64,000 nt of DNA, taken from the NCBI GenBank assembly GCA_963704615.1, contig OY969923.1, forward strand, positions 496,001 to 560,000, in the 5' to 3' direction. The translations under genes were made by a program, and so were the position numbers. Origin of the DNA: Bog-756 sp963704615. Its GTDB lineage: Bacteria; Actinomycetota; Acidimicrobiia; Acidimicrobiales; RAAP-2. The notes under the pieces are model-generated. The model saw only the letters and a program-made list of their open reading frames with translations. It searched no databases and had not been told where the DNA came from. This document shows positions 33,935 to 43,445 of this stretch, in pieces; the stretch's first letter is position 1; every line of letters begins with the position of its first letter.

Positions 33935-35026
33935 ATGACTTTTGTTCCTTACGATCGCCCGGTGCGGGCCGCGTTCGTCGGCCTCGGTCGCATCTACGAC
34001 CTCAACATGCAGGCCTACGTCGACAACCCCGACGTCGAGGTGGTGGCCCTGGTCGATCCCAGCGAGAAACGCCGGAACCAGCGGCAGGAGGACTGGCCCG
34101 AGGCCCGCACCTTTGCCTCGGTGGAGGACCTGGCCGACAGCGGTCTCGAGGTCGACGCGGTCGAGGCGCTGCTCCCCATCCCCCTCCACGTAGACGGGGT
34201 CATCGATCTTTTGGGGAACGGCTGGCACGTCAACTTGCAAAAGCCGATGTGCAGCGACCTGGCCGGTGCGGCCCGGATGCTGGACGCAGCCAAGGCCAAC
34301 GATCGCCAGCTGCGGGTGATGGAGAACTACATCTTCTACGAGCCGTTGGTGCGGCTCAAGGAGACGGTGATCTCGGGGGCGCTGGGTGAGGTGAGCGGGT
34401 ACCACATGAAGATGGTGGCCAGCGGCCTCGGGGGATGGGATGTTCCGGCCAGCAGCTACAAGTGGCAGTTCGAGCAGATGCGCATCGGGCGGGGCATCCT
34501 CGTCTTCGACGACGGCTGGCACAAGCTGGCCACCGCGCTGTGGCTGTTCGGTCCGATCAAGGAGGTGCGGGCCTGGGTGGGAGGCACCGAGGTCGTGCCT
34601 GGCATCGAGATCGACGCGCCCACCACCCTGACCTGGATGCACGAGGACGGGGTGCGGGGCGTGTGGGACATCACCCTGGCCCCCGAGATGTACCTCCGTT
34701 CCGACTACTACACCAACGACGAACGCTGGGAGGTCACTGGGCGCCGCGGGTTCGCCCGGGTCAACCGGTGCACCGGCCGCGGCATCCAGCAGCCGAGCCT
34801 CGAGGTCTACGCCGGCGGGGAGATGCGGTCCTACCATGCCCTCGACGACGACTGGGCCAGCAGCTTCCGCGACTCGGGCCGCCACTGGCTGCGTTGGCTG
34901 CACACCGGCGAGGGCCCGATGATGTGGAGCGGGGACGAAGCCGTCTCGGTGCTCCGCTTCGCCTTGGCCGCCTACGCCAGCAGTGCCGCCGGGGGCATCG
35001 GGGTGTACCCGGCCTCGGTGGACTGA
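33935..35026 (+). CDS. Gfo/Idh/MocA-family oxidoreductase
   Basis: A 363-residue NAD(P)-dependent oxidoreductase. Rossmann VRAAFVGLGRIYDLNMQAYV, then HVNLQKPMCSDL where the lysine of the usual E-K-P motif is kept but Glu is replaced by Gln. The C-terminal alpha/beta domain has HMKMVASG and FDDGWHKLATALWLFGPIKE with the His of the active site. ATG33935 has GGAGGAG ten bases upstream. Acts on a sugar, inositol or related substrate; which one is not apparent. Confidence 0.88.
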   Translation: MTFVPYDRPVRAAFVGLGRIYDLNMQAYVDNPDVEVVALVDPSEKRRNQRQEDWPEARTFASVEDLADSGLEVDAVEALLPIPLHVDGVIDLLGNGWHVNLQKPMCSDLAGAARMLDAAKANDRQLRVMENYIFYEPLVRLKETVISGALGEVSGYHMKMVASGLGGWDVPASSYKWQFEQMRIGRGILVFDDGWHKLATALWLFGPIKEVRAWVGGTEVVPGIEIDAPTTLTWMHEDGVRGVWDITLAPEMYLRSDYYTNDERWEVTGRRGFARVNRCTGRGIQQPSLEVYAGGEMRSYHALDDDWASSFRDSGRHWLRWLHTGEGPMMWSGDEAVSVLRFALAAYASSAAGGIGVYPASVD

Positions 35027-35090
35027 CCGCCACCGTCGACCCGATCTTTGGGGGGCGGGCCCGGTTCTCGACGGAGGTGTCGCTGTCCCG

Positions 35091-35546
35091 CTAGTGGTCT
35101 TCTTCGATCCACTGGGCCAGCTCGATGGTGATGTTCCCCGGACCCACCAGGAACACCAGTCTCCGGTCGTGGAAGTCCATCACCTCGTTGCGGATCCGCA
35201 CCCCGGCGGCGCGCAACCGGTCCAGTGTGGCGTCGAGGTCGTCGACCGCGAAGCAGACATGGTTGAATCCCAGTCGGGCCAGGTTCGACTCGGAGGGATT
35301 GGCGGGCAGGGTCGGATGGTGGAAGTGGAGGAGCTGGACCTCTTGGTGGGTGACGGCCCCGTCCAGGGTCAGCGTGATGTGATCGGCCTCCCAGTGGGGG
35401 ATGCCCATGTAGCGGGACATCTGATCACCGGAGACAACGGTCTCCTTGGTCCTCACGAAACCCAGAAGGGCGAAGAACCCGATGGCTTCCTCGGGGTCCT
35501 CCACGGCGATGGTCACATGGTCGAAGCCGCGGTGTCGGGCGGCCAT
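35091..35546 (-). CDS. VOC-family (glyoxalase/dioxygenase-like) protein
   Basis: A 151-residue protein with two beta-alpha-beta-beta-beta modules. Potential metal ligands: His in FDHVTIAVED, QLLHF, FNHVCFAVDD and Glu in ITIELAQW. Typical of methylmalonyl-CoA epimerase/glyoxalase-like VOC enzymes. It begins seven bases after the stop of the SDR gene, so both are in one operon. Confidence 0.88.
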   Translation of the reverse strand: MAARHRGFDHVTIAVEDPEEAIGFFALLGFVRTKETVVSGDQMSRYMGIPHWEADHITLTLDGAVTHQEVQLLHFHHPTLPANPSESNLARLGFNHVCFAVDDLDATLDRLRAAGVRIRNEVMDFHDRRLVFLVGPGNITIELAQWIEEDH

Positions 35547-35553
35547 GGCCGGA

Positions 35554-36312
35554 TTACGCCTCGATGGCCGCCGCGGCCAAGGCCCTGATCCCGGGCGGCA
35601 CGAAGTTGTTCTCGGCGGTGGTCTCGGCCTCGACCAGCTCGACCATCTTGTCGGCCACCTCGGCCGGGTCCAACTGGCCGGTGGTCACCATCTCGCCCAC
35701 CGCCCGGAACTGTTCCGTGGCCGACGCATTGAGCGATGCGTCACCGAACCATTCCCACATCGATTCGGCCATGCGGTCGTTGAACCCGGTCTGGTACGGA
35801 CCCGGATTGAGCAAGGTCACGTCGATGCCCACGGGGGCCAGCTCACCTCGCATGGCTTTGCCCATCGCCTCGAGGGCGTGCTTGGTCATGGCGTAGGGCC
35901 CGAAGGTGGGGGCGGACAGCACCCCGGCGATGGAGGACACGATGATCACCCGCCCGCGGCCCCGGGCCACCATGCCCTTGAGCACGTGCTGGGTGACGGC
36001 CAGGGTGCCGAACACGTTGACGTCGAACAGGCGGCGAACTCGTTCGATGGGGACATCGGCCATCGGGCCGGTCTGACCAGCCCCGGCGTTGTTGATCAGC
36101 ACATCGATCTCCCACGCTTCGGCCTTGATCACGTCGTCGGTGGTGATGTCGAGCCGTTCGACGGTCAATCCGGGCGCCTCGGACCGCAGGGCGTCGGCCT
36201 GCTGGTTGGTCTCGGTGGTGGCGATCACCTGATGACCGCGTTCGGCCAGGGCCAGGCTGGCCATCTTGCCGAACCCCGATCCGGCGCCGGTGATCATCAC
36301 GGTTTTGCTCAT
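35554..36312 (-). CDS. Short-chain dehydrogenase/reductase
   Basis: A 252-residue classical SDR: TGAGSGFGKMASLAL for cofactor binding, LINNAGAGQTG, VIIVSSIAG with catalytic Ser, and YAMTK with catalytic Tyr/Lys; LLNPGPYQTGF follows. NAD(P)-dependent oxidation of a secondary alcohol. Operon with the VOC protein; together they may act on a CoA thioester or a xenobiotic, but this is inference. Confidence 0.92.
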   Translation of the reverse strand: MSKTVMITGAGSGFGKMASLALAERGHQVIATTETNQQADALRSEAPGLTVERLDITTDDVIKAEAWEIDVLINNAGAGQTGPMADVPIERVRRLFDVNVFGTLAVTQHVLKGMVARGRGRVIIVSSIAGVLSAPTFGPYAMTKHALEAMGKAMRGELAPVGIDVTLLNPGPYQTGFNDRMAESMWEWFGDASLNASATEQFRAVGEMVTTGQLDPAEVADKMVELVEAETTAENNFVPPGIRALAAAAIEA

Positions 36313-36418
36313 GTCCCCACGTTAGGGGCTGGGGCCCGACCCGATTCCGGTGTCACCACCCGGGGCGGGAGGTCTGCGGTCCGGTTGGACCGGACCCCGA
36401 GCGTGGCGGCGAGGTCGC

Positions 36419-37378
36419 CTACCCCGGGGCGAGCTCCGCCCGCCAGGGACCGAGATCGAGCTTCGGGTAGCGGAGGGCGGTGGCCGCGATGAGCTCCTCG
36501 GTCCAGATGGGATGACCGGGGGGCGGGAAGCCGAACAGCTCCAGCTCCCGGGGCGTCAATCGTTGGGCGAACCTGATCCATTCCGAATCGGTCGATTGTG
36601 AGTGGGCCTGGTTGTAGCCGATCCAGTCCTGGCCGGCGCACTTGAAGGCCAGGGCCAGTACGATGCGGGCCCCCTCCGTCGAACCGAAGGGGCCTCCCCG
36701 GTGGAAGACGTCCGACCGGTAGGCCAGATAGGACCCCCGGACGCCGGTGGCCTGGTGCTCCGAGGCGTAGAGCTGGGGGTCGTGCTCGGGCATGACCACC
36801 GGCATGGTCGGCTCCGCGTGGGCGGCGTCCTGCACCGACACCAGGCGGGTGGGGTTGTCGGCGTCGGTCACGTCCGAGAGGTAGAGGAATCCCTCGAGGT
36901 TCCACCACGGGGCCTGGCTCCCGGCCGGTAACCACGAGTGGTTCCGGTCGATGTGCATCGGTTGCTCGTAGTTGGTCAGTCCCCCGTACTTGGCCGTGGC
37001 ATGGGTCTGGTACAGGCGGATGTCCGGTGTCCCGAGGGCCCGCTCGGCGAAGTCCACGACGGAGGGGTGCACGCAGAGACGATTGAGCCGACCCTTGCCG
37101 GGGAAGGGGAAGGCGGTGCTCCAGCGTTGCTGTGCCCCTCGGAACCCGGGTCCGTCCTCGGGCCACGTGTACGGCTCCGCCCGATCCGGCTTCGATCCCG
37201 GCCAGGTGCGGGTGACACCCTCGGGGTCGGCATGGTACTCCTCGGCGGTGGGGAACATCAGGTGGAGATCATCGGCCACGTCGTCGACCTCGTCGGTTCC
37301 CACCAGCCCCTCGAGCAGCACCCAGCCGTGCTGCTGCCAGGTCGCCACCTCGGCGTCTGTGGCACGTCGTGCGGCCAA
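36419..37378 (-). CDS. Phytanoyl-CoA dioxygenase-family oxygenase
   Basis: A 319-residue Fe(II)/2-oxoglutarate-dependent oxygenase. HxD motif in EQPMHIDRNHSW, distal His in SDVFHRGGPFGS and a following Arg for 2-oxoglutarate. TTG37378 start is supported by AGGAGGAGG six bases upstream. PhyH-like enzymes hydroxylate alkyl chains or small metabolites; the substrate is not predictable. Located before a CoA ligase on the opposite strand. Confidence 0.9.
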   Translation of the reverse strand: MAARRATDAEVATWQQHGWVLLEGLVGTDEVDDVADDLHLMFPTAEEYHADPEGVTRTWPGSKPDRAEPYTWPEDGPGFRGAQQRWSTAFPFPGKGRLNRLCVHPSVVDFAERALGTPDIRLYQTHATAKYGGLTNYEQPMHIDRNHSWLPAGSQAPWWNLEGFLYLSDVTDADNPTRLVSVQDAAHAEPTMPVVMPEHDPQLYASEHQATGVRGSYLAYRSDVFHRGGPFGSTEGARIVLALAFKCAGQDWIGYNQAHSQSTDSEWIRFAQRLTPRELELFGFPPPGHPIWTEELIAATALRYPKLDLGPWRAELAPG

Positions 37379-37517
37379 CGGACCTCCTCCTGCCTGCGCT
37401 CATCGGTTCGGGCCGAGCCCGACGCCCCTCAGAGTACGTCCTAGGATGCCGGGTCACGCCGAGCACGATCGCGGTCACCACATCGGCCCACGCGTGAACG
37501 GGTAAGGAAGGGGAGCG

Positions 37518-39197
37518 ATGTCACCGACCTACGACGAGGCCTGTGCCCAGGTCACCGGTCCCGGCCGGTTTTTCGAGATCACCGAGAGGTCGGTTGACGG
37601 CATCGACTACCGCGTCTTCACCAACGCTCCGGCCACCCTGGGCGAGCTCTTCGCCGGAGCCCGAGGGGTGGAGTCGACCTTCCTTGTCTACGAGGACGAG
37701 CGCTGGACCTTCGATGAGACCATGCGCCACGTGGACGCTCTGGCCGCGGCCCTGGTGCACACCTTCGGCATCAGCAAGGGGGATCGGGTGGGTATCGCCA
37801 TGCGCAACCTCCCCGAGTGGATCGTGTCCTTCGCCGCCATCCTCTCCATCGGGGCGGTGTCTGTCTCCCTGAACGCCTGGTGGACCGAGGCGGAGGTCGA
37901 CTACGCCATCGGGGACTCGGGTCTCTCGCTGCTCATCGCCGATCCGGCCCGGATCGAGCACGCCCACCGAGCGGCTCACTCGCGGGGCATCCCGATGATC
38001 GTGGTGCGGGCCGACCAGATCGAGCCCGAGCCGACCGGTGTGCAGCGCTACGACGAGGTCATCACGCTGGGCGATCCCATGCCCGAGGTCTCGGTGGGGC
38101 CGGATGACGACGCCACCATCCTCTACACGTCGGGAACCACCGGCTTTCCCAAAGGGGCGGTGTCCACCCACCGAGCGGTGACCCAGGCGCTCATGGCCTT
38201 TTGGGCCAGCGCCGTCATCATGACCGCCCGCAAGGGTGAGGACCCGCTGGGCGGGTCCGGTCGCCCACCGTGCTTCATCCTCATCGTGCCCCTCTTCCAC
38301 GTGACAGGGTGCGTCCCGGTCATGCTGTCCTGCTTCGGCATGAAGATGAAACTGGTGATGATGCACCGGTGGGAACCGGAGACCGCCCTCCGCCTCATCG
38401 AGGCCGAAAAGGTGACGGCCTTCGTGGGTGTGCCCACCCAGAGCTGGGACCTGCTCGAGAGCCCGGCCTTCGCCAAGTACGACACCTCCTCATTGGCCAC
38501 CATCGGCGGTGGCGGAGCGCCCGCACCGGTCAAACTGGTCGACCGGGTCGAGAAGAGCTTCGCCGGTGGACGCCCGACCCTCGGTTACGGCATGACCGAA
38601 ACCAACGGGTTCGGCCCGGGCAACGCCGGCGATGACTACGTGAGCCATCCGACGTCGACCGGGCGGGCCCGGACCCTCATCATGGACATCGAGATACGCG
38701 ACGAGGCGGGTCGCCCCTTGCCGGTCGGGTCTCGGGGTGAGATCTGGATGAAGGGACCGAACCTCATCCGGGGCTACTGGAACAATCCCGAGGCGACGGC
38801 CCAGACCATCGTGGACGGGTGGCTGGCCTCGGGGGATCTGGGTCGGGTCGACGAGGAAGGATTCCTCTATATCGAGGACCGGGCCAAGGACATGGTGTTG
38901 CGGGCCGGCGAGAACGTCTACTGCGCCGAGGTCGAAAGCGCCATCTACGACCACCCGGCCGTCTACGAGGCGGCGGTGTTCGGCGTGCCCCACGAACGGC
39001 TCGGGGAGGAGGTTGCCTGCGTGGTCCAGCTCAAGCCGGGGTCGGATCTCACCGCCGACGATCTCCGCGACTTTCTGGCCGAGACGCTGGCCCCGTTCAA
39101 GATCCCCAGCCGGATCGTCTTCACCGAGGAGCGGCTGCCCCGCAATCCTTCGGGAAAGATCCTCAAGCGCGAGTTGCGGGAGAGCTATTTCGCTTGA
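37518..39197 (+). CDS. Acyl-CoA synthetase (AMP-forming, fatty acid-CoA ligase type)
   Basis: A 559-residue ANL-superfamily ligase. P-loop ILYTSGTTGFPKGAV, GYGMTETNG, ASGDLGRVDEEGFLYIEDRA hinge and the catalytic lysine in PRNPSGKILKREL. Activates a carboxylic acid with ATP to acyl-AMP, then forms the CoA ester. Strong AAGGAAGGGGAG site before the ATG. Probably feeds beta-oxidation; chain length not predictable. Confidence 0.93.
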   Translation: MSPTYDEACAQVTGPGRFFEITERSVDGIDYRVFTNAPATLGELFAGARGVESTFLVYEDERWTFDETMRHVDALAAALVHTFGISKGDRVGIAMRNLPEWIVSFAAILSIGAVSVSLNAWWTEAEVDYAIGDSGLSLLIADPARIEHAHRAAHSRGIPMIVVRADQIEPEPTGVQRYDEVITLGDPMPEVSVGPDDDATILYTSGTTGFPKGAVSTHRAVTQALMAFWASAVIMTARKGEDPLGGSGRPPCFILIVPLFHVTGCVPVMLSCFGMKMKLVMMHRWEPETALRLIEAEKVTAFVGVPTQSWDLLESPAFAKYDTSSLATIGGGGAPAPVKLVDRVEKSFAGGRPTLGYGMTETNGFGPGNAGDDYVSHPTSTGRARTLIMDIEIRDEAGRPLPVGSRGEIWMKGPNLIRGYWNNPEATAQTIVDGWLASGDLGRVDEEGFLYIEDRAKDMVLRAGENVYCAEVESAIYDHPAVYEAAVFGVPHERLGEEVACVVQLKPGSDLTADDLRDFLAETLAPFKIPSRIVFTEERLPRNPSGKILKRELRESYFA

Positions 39198-39217
39198 GCC
39201 ACGGGTTGGCGAACGGC

Positions 39218-39895
39218 TCAGGCAAAGCCGAAGAACTTCATGGTGGCATCGATCACCCCGAAGTCGGACGGGGTAGCGAAGTGGTCGACCCCGGGCACCG
39301 AGACGAACGACGCCGAGGGGAGGGCGTCCACCAGGCGTTCGGCCGTCGTGTTCATGTCCCGCTCCCCGAGGACCACCAGGACCGGACAGGTGACCACGGC
39401 GAGGTCTTCCACTCGCAGCGGTTCCCTCGGTCGGCGGAGGAAGGCCGACAGCGACTTCGGATCGGTCCCCGAGGAAGCGGCCAGCCGAAAGAACAGGCGG
39501 GCCTGAACGTCCTCGGGCTCGCCGTCCGCCTCGAGGGCGGCGGCCAGGCCGCTCGGGTCGGTGATGGCGAAGACGTTGTCCCCCAGTCCCAGCAGGGCCA
39601 GTCTCTCGAATCCACCGGGATGGGTGACGGCGGCACGCAACAAGAGTTCGGCCCCGGCCGAAAACCCGACCGCGTTGACCGGTTGGGGCAACCGGGCGAA
39701 CACGTCCTCGGTCATCGAGGAGTAGGCAGCCGGATCGGTCTCCGGCTTCGACGATCCGTGCCCGGGAAGGTCGAGGGGGGTGACGGCACACTCGAAGTCG
39801 GCCAGGATGTCCACCCATCCGGTCTCGCGCCAGTTGTGCTTGAACGACGACGCAAAGCCGTGCACGAGGACCAACGAGGTCGGTACGGGGGCCAT
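39218..39895 (-). CDS. Alpha/beta hydrolase
   Basis: A 225-residue alpha/beta hydrolase: LVLVHGFASSFKHNW oxyanion loop, VGFSAGAELLL nucleophile elbow, LGERDMNTTAE acid and PGVDHFATP with catalytic His. Resembles small esterases and C-C hydrolases. Convergent with the CoA ligase, 20 bases apart. Confidence 0.87.
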   Translation of the reverse strand: MAPVPTSLVLVHGFASSFKHNWRETGWVDILADFECAVTPLDLPGHGSSKPETDPAAYSSMTEDVFARLPQPVNAVGFSAGAELLLRAAVTHPGGFERLALLGLGDNVFAITDPSGLAAALEADGEPEDVQARLFFRLAASSGTDPKSLSAFLRRPREPLRVEDLAVVTCPVLVVLGERDMNTTAERLVDALPSASFVSVPGVDHFATPSDFGVIDATMKFFGFA

Positions 39896-39990
39896 GGCTC
39901 CGAGAAGTTAGCGGAGCGGGAATTCACCGGGCCACCACCGTGGCGGCTGGCCGGTCCGGGTGGCCGGGGGCGGGCGGCGCTACCCTGCTC

Positions 39991-40130
39991 GGGCACAACG
40001 GCGAGGGCACAACGGCGAGGGCACAACGGCGAGGGCGCAACGGCGAGGGCACAACGGCGAGGGCGCAACGGCGAGGGCACAACGGCGAGGGCACAACGGC
40101 GAGGGCACAACGGCGAGGGCACAACGGAGA
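39991..40130 (+). repeat. Ten tandem 14-bp repeats upstream of the SnoaL/NTF2-like gene
   Basis: Unit GGGCACAACGGCGA repeated ten times, with units 4 and 6 carrying GCGC for GCAC and the last unit GGAGA for GGCGA. The 14-bp period is not a multiple of three and all frames stay open on both strands, which produces spurious open frames. The altered last unit creates GGAGAGG, the ribosome binding site for GTG40140. Repeat number could change the spacing between promoter and gene. Confidence 0.92.
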
Positions 40131-40139
40131 GGGTGAGCC

Positions 40140-40604
40140 GTGGAACAGTGGGAGCTGGTGGCCCGGGAGAGCATCCGTGACCTGGTGGCCCGGGAGAGCA
40201 TCCGTGACCTGGTGGCCCGGTACAACGCCAACGGCGATGCCGGCCGCTTCGATCAGGTTCTCGAGTGCTTCGCCCCCGACGCCGTCATGGAGCTCGACGG
40301 CACGCCCTACCGCGGGCACGACGCCATTCGCTCCATCTTCACCGAGGCGGCTGGGAGGGCGGCCCAGGGCCCCGGGCCGGTCGTCGTCCGTCACTTCACC
40401 GGAACACTCCAGATCGACCTGACCGGGCCCCACGACGCCTCGTCGCGGTGCTACTACCAGGTGCTCAGTGCACGCGGGCTCGATCACTGGGGCCGCTACC
40501 TCGATACCTACGGCGTGGTCGAGGGCCAGTGGAAGTTCGTCCACCGTCGCGAGTTCCTGGACGGGCGGGCCCCGCACAGTTGGACCCGACAGACCCCTGA
40601 GTAG
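40140..40604 (+). CDS. SnoaL/NTF2-like protein with duplicated N-terminal segment
   Basis: A 154-residue cone-shaped alpha+beta protein of the SnoaL_4/NTF2-like superfamily: LVARYNANGDAGRFDQVLEC, FAPDAVMELDGTPYRGHDAI, and WKFVHRREFLDGRAP. Members are enzymes (hydratases, isomerases, dehydratases) or binding proteins. The first helix contains a perfect duplication of nine codons (LVARESIRD twice). GTG40140 with GGAGAGG seven bases upstream, formed by the last 14-bp repeat. Confidence 0.85.
   Translation: MEQWELVARESIRDLVARESIRDLVARYNANGDAGRFDQVLECFAPDAVMELDGTPYRGHDAIRSIFTEAAGRAAQGPGPVVVRHFTGTLQIDLTGPHDASSRCYYQVLSARGLDHWGRYLDTYGVVEGQWKFVHRREFLDGRAPHSWTRQTPE
40155..40220 (+). repeat. 27-bp in-frame tandem duplication
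   Basis: CTGGTGGCCCGGGAGAGCAT...GTGAC at 40155-40181 is repeated exactly at 40182-40208, with a further 12-bp partial copy to 40220. It adds nine codons to the first helix of the SnoaL-like protein and must be recent because the copies are identical. Confidence 0.93.
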
Positions 40605-40646
40605 AGGCGCGACGGCGCCAGAGCGTGATCAGCGCGCGAGACGTGA

Positions 40647-43445
40647 TCAGGAGGAGACGTCGACCTCCACCGTCACACTGGGCAAGGGTCTGCCCCCCTG
40701 GTTCAGGCTGAAGGTGACCGCCGACGGCCCGGCGCTTCCCACCGACACCTGGATCGGTGTCGTCGAGCGTCCGCCGGTCACCGTCACCGTCCCCGACGTC
40801 GGTGAGACGGTCACCGCACCGTTGGCCGACGAGGGGACAACGTGCCACGCCACCGTCTGGGCGTGGGAGCTGGCGCCGCCCGCCTCTTGGACGCCGAGTT
40901 GGAGGGTGGCCGAGCCGCCGGCGGGCACGGTGACGGATCCCCCCGGGTCGGTGAACGGCACCGCCGGGGCGGCCCCCTCGGTGAAGGAGGGAGGAGCCGA
41001 GGACGGAGCCGTTCCCCACCGCTTGTCGGGCGATCCTCCGAGGTCGACGGTCAGGGTGGCCCCCTCGGCCAGGGCCGTGGCCGGAATCCAGGGCTTGTCC
41101 CAACCGGAAGCCTGACCCGAGCCGAGGGCCAGTCGGGCCCCCTCGATGTAGGTGTCCGGCGCGTGGGTCCCGGTGATCTTCAGGGTGTGGCCGTTTCCTT
41201 CGGCAATGGTCGCTTCGGGGAAGAGCGGACTGGCCATGGCCAGGTCGGCCACACCCGGGGTCTCGGGGTAGAGGCCGAGGGCGGCCCACACGTACCACGA
41301 GGAGATCGCCCCCAGGTCGTCCTCGCCCGGCTCCGAGGCCGGGGCGAGCGAGTAGAGCTCGGTCATGATGCGGCGCACCACCGCCTGGGTTCCCGGGGGA
41401 TCGCCGGCGTAGTCGTACTCGAAGGGGACCCACTCCCCGGGCTCGTTGCCGGCCCAGTCGTAGGGCGCGAACCGGGTGGCGTTGAGCTGGGTGAAGAAGG
41501 TGTCGAGCTTGGCCACGGCCGCGGTGTCCCCGCCCATCAGCCCGAACAGCCCGGCCAGGTTCTGAGGGACGGCCCAGGTGTACTGGACGGCGTTGCCCTC
41601 CTCGAACCCCTGCTGGGCGATGCCCTGGGCCTGGTCCGCCGGGCTGGCCGGCTGGAACGCCGGTCCGGCCGGAAAGCTCCCGTCGGCCTGGCGAGCGGCC
41701 AGGTACCCGGTGGCCGGGTTGAACAGGTTCTGCCAGTTCTGCGCCCGCTTGGCGAACTCTCCGGCTTCCGACTTCTGGCCGGCGGCCAGGGCCAGCTGGC
41801 TGATGGCGAAGTCGTCGAGCGAGTATTCGAGGGTCTCGGATCCCCCGTCGGTGTAGGGGTAGGAGGACACGTCGTAGGTGAGCTCCGGCACCCAGCCCGT
41901 CGCCTGGTACTCGGCCAGGTTCTGGCGCTCTTCGATCAGGCCGCCCTCTTGCACGGTGGCCCCGTGGACCATCATCTTGAGCGCCTCGGTCACGTTGAAG
42001 TCGCGGGCCCCGTAGGCGTAGGCGTCGGCGATGATCGGATCGGCCGAGTCCCCGTCCCACTGATCGGCGTCGTTGTCGGCGATGGCCCACCGGGGCAGGA
42101 AGCCCCCCTTGGTCTGGGCGGCGTCGTTGAGGAGCGACTGGACCATCTGCGAGGTGGGTCCCGGTAACAGAGTGGCCAACAGGGGCACTTCGGAACGGTA
42201 GATGTCGCACTCGGAGAAGTTGGCGTACTGCACATGGCCCGGAGCCAGCACGTGGACCCGGTGGTCGAACCCGATGTACCGGCCGTCGTCGTCGCTGAAC
42301 ACCGAGGGGAACAACAAGGAGTGGTAGAGGGCTGTGGAGAACGTGCGCTGGGCCGAGGTGGTCCCTCCCCGCACGGCCATCCTGTCCAACAGCCCGTTCC
42401 ACTCCGCCGTGGCCCCACTGGAGACCTTTCCGAAGTCCCACCCCGGGTCCTCGGCGCCCAGGTTGGAGGCAGCCCCCGCCGTCGACACGAAAGAGATGCC
42501 CACCTTGACCTGGATGGTCTGTGCCGCACCGCTCGGCTGGCGGAAGCTGACCCAGGCACCGCAGTCGGCATCGGCGGTACCTGAGCACGAGCCTCCTGGG
42601 CCCACCACGTTGTTCTGCCAGGTGCCGCTGGCGTCGAAGCCGGAAGAGAACCGGGCCACAAAGTAGAGGGTGTAGTTGCCGGGGATGCCGCAGAAGTCCC
42701 CACTGGTCACCGATCCCTCGAGTTCGTTGTCACCGACCACGTGAACCTGCGAGGCGGTCGATCCGTTGGCCGAGTCGCTGGCCTTGAACAGAAGATCGTC
42801 GGCGCCCGGTTGGGCGGCACCGTTGCCCGGCGTGGGGGCGGGAAAGGTGAACGCCCCCAGGGCACTCCGGGTCGTGGCGGTGAGTCGGACCCCGATGTCC
42901 TGGGCCCGGTCTCCCGTTCCCAGGCTCACCGCGTAGTTCCCCGCCGTGGCCCGTTCGTTGGCATGGGAGAAGGGCTGGACGGCGGCGTCGGGGTCAGTCG
43001 GGACCGCGCCGCTGACCGGCAGGATGGGAACGTCCCCGTAGATGGCGCACCCGGGCCCCGACAGGTGGGTCAGGCTGAAGCCCGAGATGTCCGAGTCGGC
43101 GTAGTCATAGCCCGACCCGGTGGTGACTTGACGGTCGGGCCAGGTGTCGGGACTGAACTGGACCATGCCCAGAGGAACCTGGGCCCCGGGGTACTCGCTC
43201 ACATTGCCCGGGGCTGCGGGGCCGATCCCCGTCCCGGCCTCGGGGTCCACCAGCGCGGCCGGTCCACCCGAGGTCGGGCCCAGGGGGACGGTGATCGGCG
43301 ACCCGACCGGGTCACCGGTCGCCGATGGCCCAGTGGCGGCCCCGGCCCGGCCCACCGGGCCCGCTGTGGTGGTGATCCCCGCCCCGAGGAGGGCGACGAC
43401 TCCCACCACCGTCAGCGTCAACCCCCGTCGCCCACTCGTCGGCAC
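40647..43445 (-). CDS. Secreted GH92 alpha-mannosidase
   Basis: A 932-residue exported glycoside hydrolase family 92 enzyme. Signal peptide GLTLTVVGVVALLGAGITTT. N-terminal beta-sandwich with GMVQFSPDTWPD and SLTHLSGPGC; helical barrel with SLLFPSVFSDDDGRY, EGNAVQYTWAVPQNLAGL, GNEPGEWVPFEYDYAG and GEDDLGAISSWYVWAALGLY, typical of calcium-dependent inverting exo-alpha-1,2-mannosidases. The last 110 residues form an Ig-like domain. GTG start. Acts outside the cell on mannan or N-glycan chains. Confidence 0.93.
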   Translation of the reverse strand: MPTSGRRGLTLTVVGVVALLGAGITTTAGPVGRAGAATGPSATGDPVGSPITVPLGPTSGGPAALVDPEAGTGIGPAAPGNVSEYPGAQVPLGMVQFSPDTWPDRQVTTGSGYDYADSDISGFSLTHLSGPGCAIYGDVPILPVSGAVPTDPDAAVQPFSHANERATAGNYAVSLGTGDRAQDIGVRLTATTRSALGAFTFPAPTPGNGAAQPGADDLLFKASDSANGSTASQVHVVGDNELEGSVTSGDFCGIPGNYTLYFVARFSSGFDASGTWQNNVVGPGGSCSGTADADCGAWVSFRQPSGAAQTIQVKVGISFVSTAGAASNLGAEDPGWDFGKVSSGATAEWNGLLDRMAVRGGTTSAQRTFSTALYHSLLFPSVFSDDDGRYIGFDHRVHVLAPGHVQYANFSECDIYRSEVPLLATLLPGPTSQMVQSLLNDAAQTKGGFLPRWAIADNDADQWDGDSADPIIADAYAYGARDFNVTEALKMMVHGATVQEGGLIEERQNLAEYQATGWVPELTYDVSSYPYTDGGSETLEYSLDDFAISQLALAAGQKSEAGEFAKRAQNWQNLFNPATGYLAARQADGSFPAGPAFQPASPADQAQGIAQQGFEEGNAVQYTWAVPQNLAGLFGLMGGDTAAVAKLDTFFTQLNATRFAPYDWAGNEPGEWVPFEYDYAGDPPGTQAVVRRIMTELYSLAPASEPGEDDLGAISSWYVWAALGLYPETPGVADLAMASPLFPEATIAEGNGHTLKITGTHAPDTYIEGARLALGSGQASGWDKPWIPATALAEGATLTVDLGGSPDKRWGTAPSSAPPSFTEGAAPAVPFTDPGGSVTVPAGGSATLQLGVQEAGGASSHAQTVAWHVVPSSANGAVTVSPTSGTVTVTGGRSTTPIQVSVGSAGPSAVTFSLNQGGRPLPSVTVEVDVSS

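Noticed and set aside
39991..40130. Possible CRISPR array.
   Set aside because: Units are 14 bp, directly adjacent and without spacers; no cas genes.
39712..40577. Minus-strand open frames rich in Cys-Pro-Arg-Arg repeats over 39991-40130.
   Set aside because: They are translations of the 14-bp DNA repeat, open in all frames by chance, and overlap well-supported genes on both sides.
40465..42588. 707-codon minus-strand frame overlapping the GH92 gene.
   Set aside because: Wrong frame within a clearly coding GH92 gene; arginine/glycine-rich shadow.
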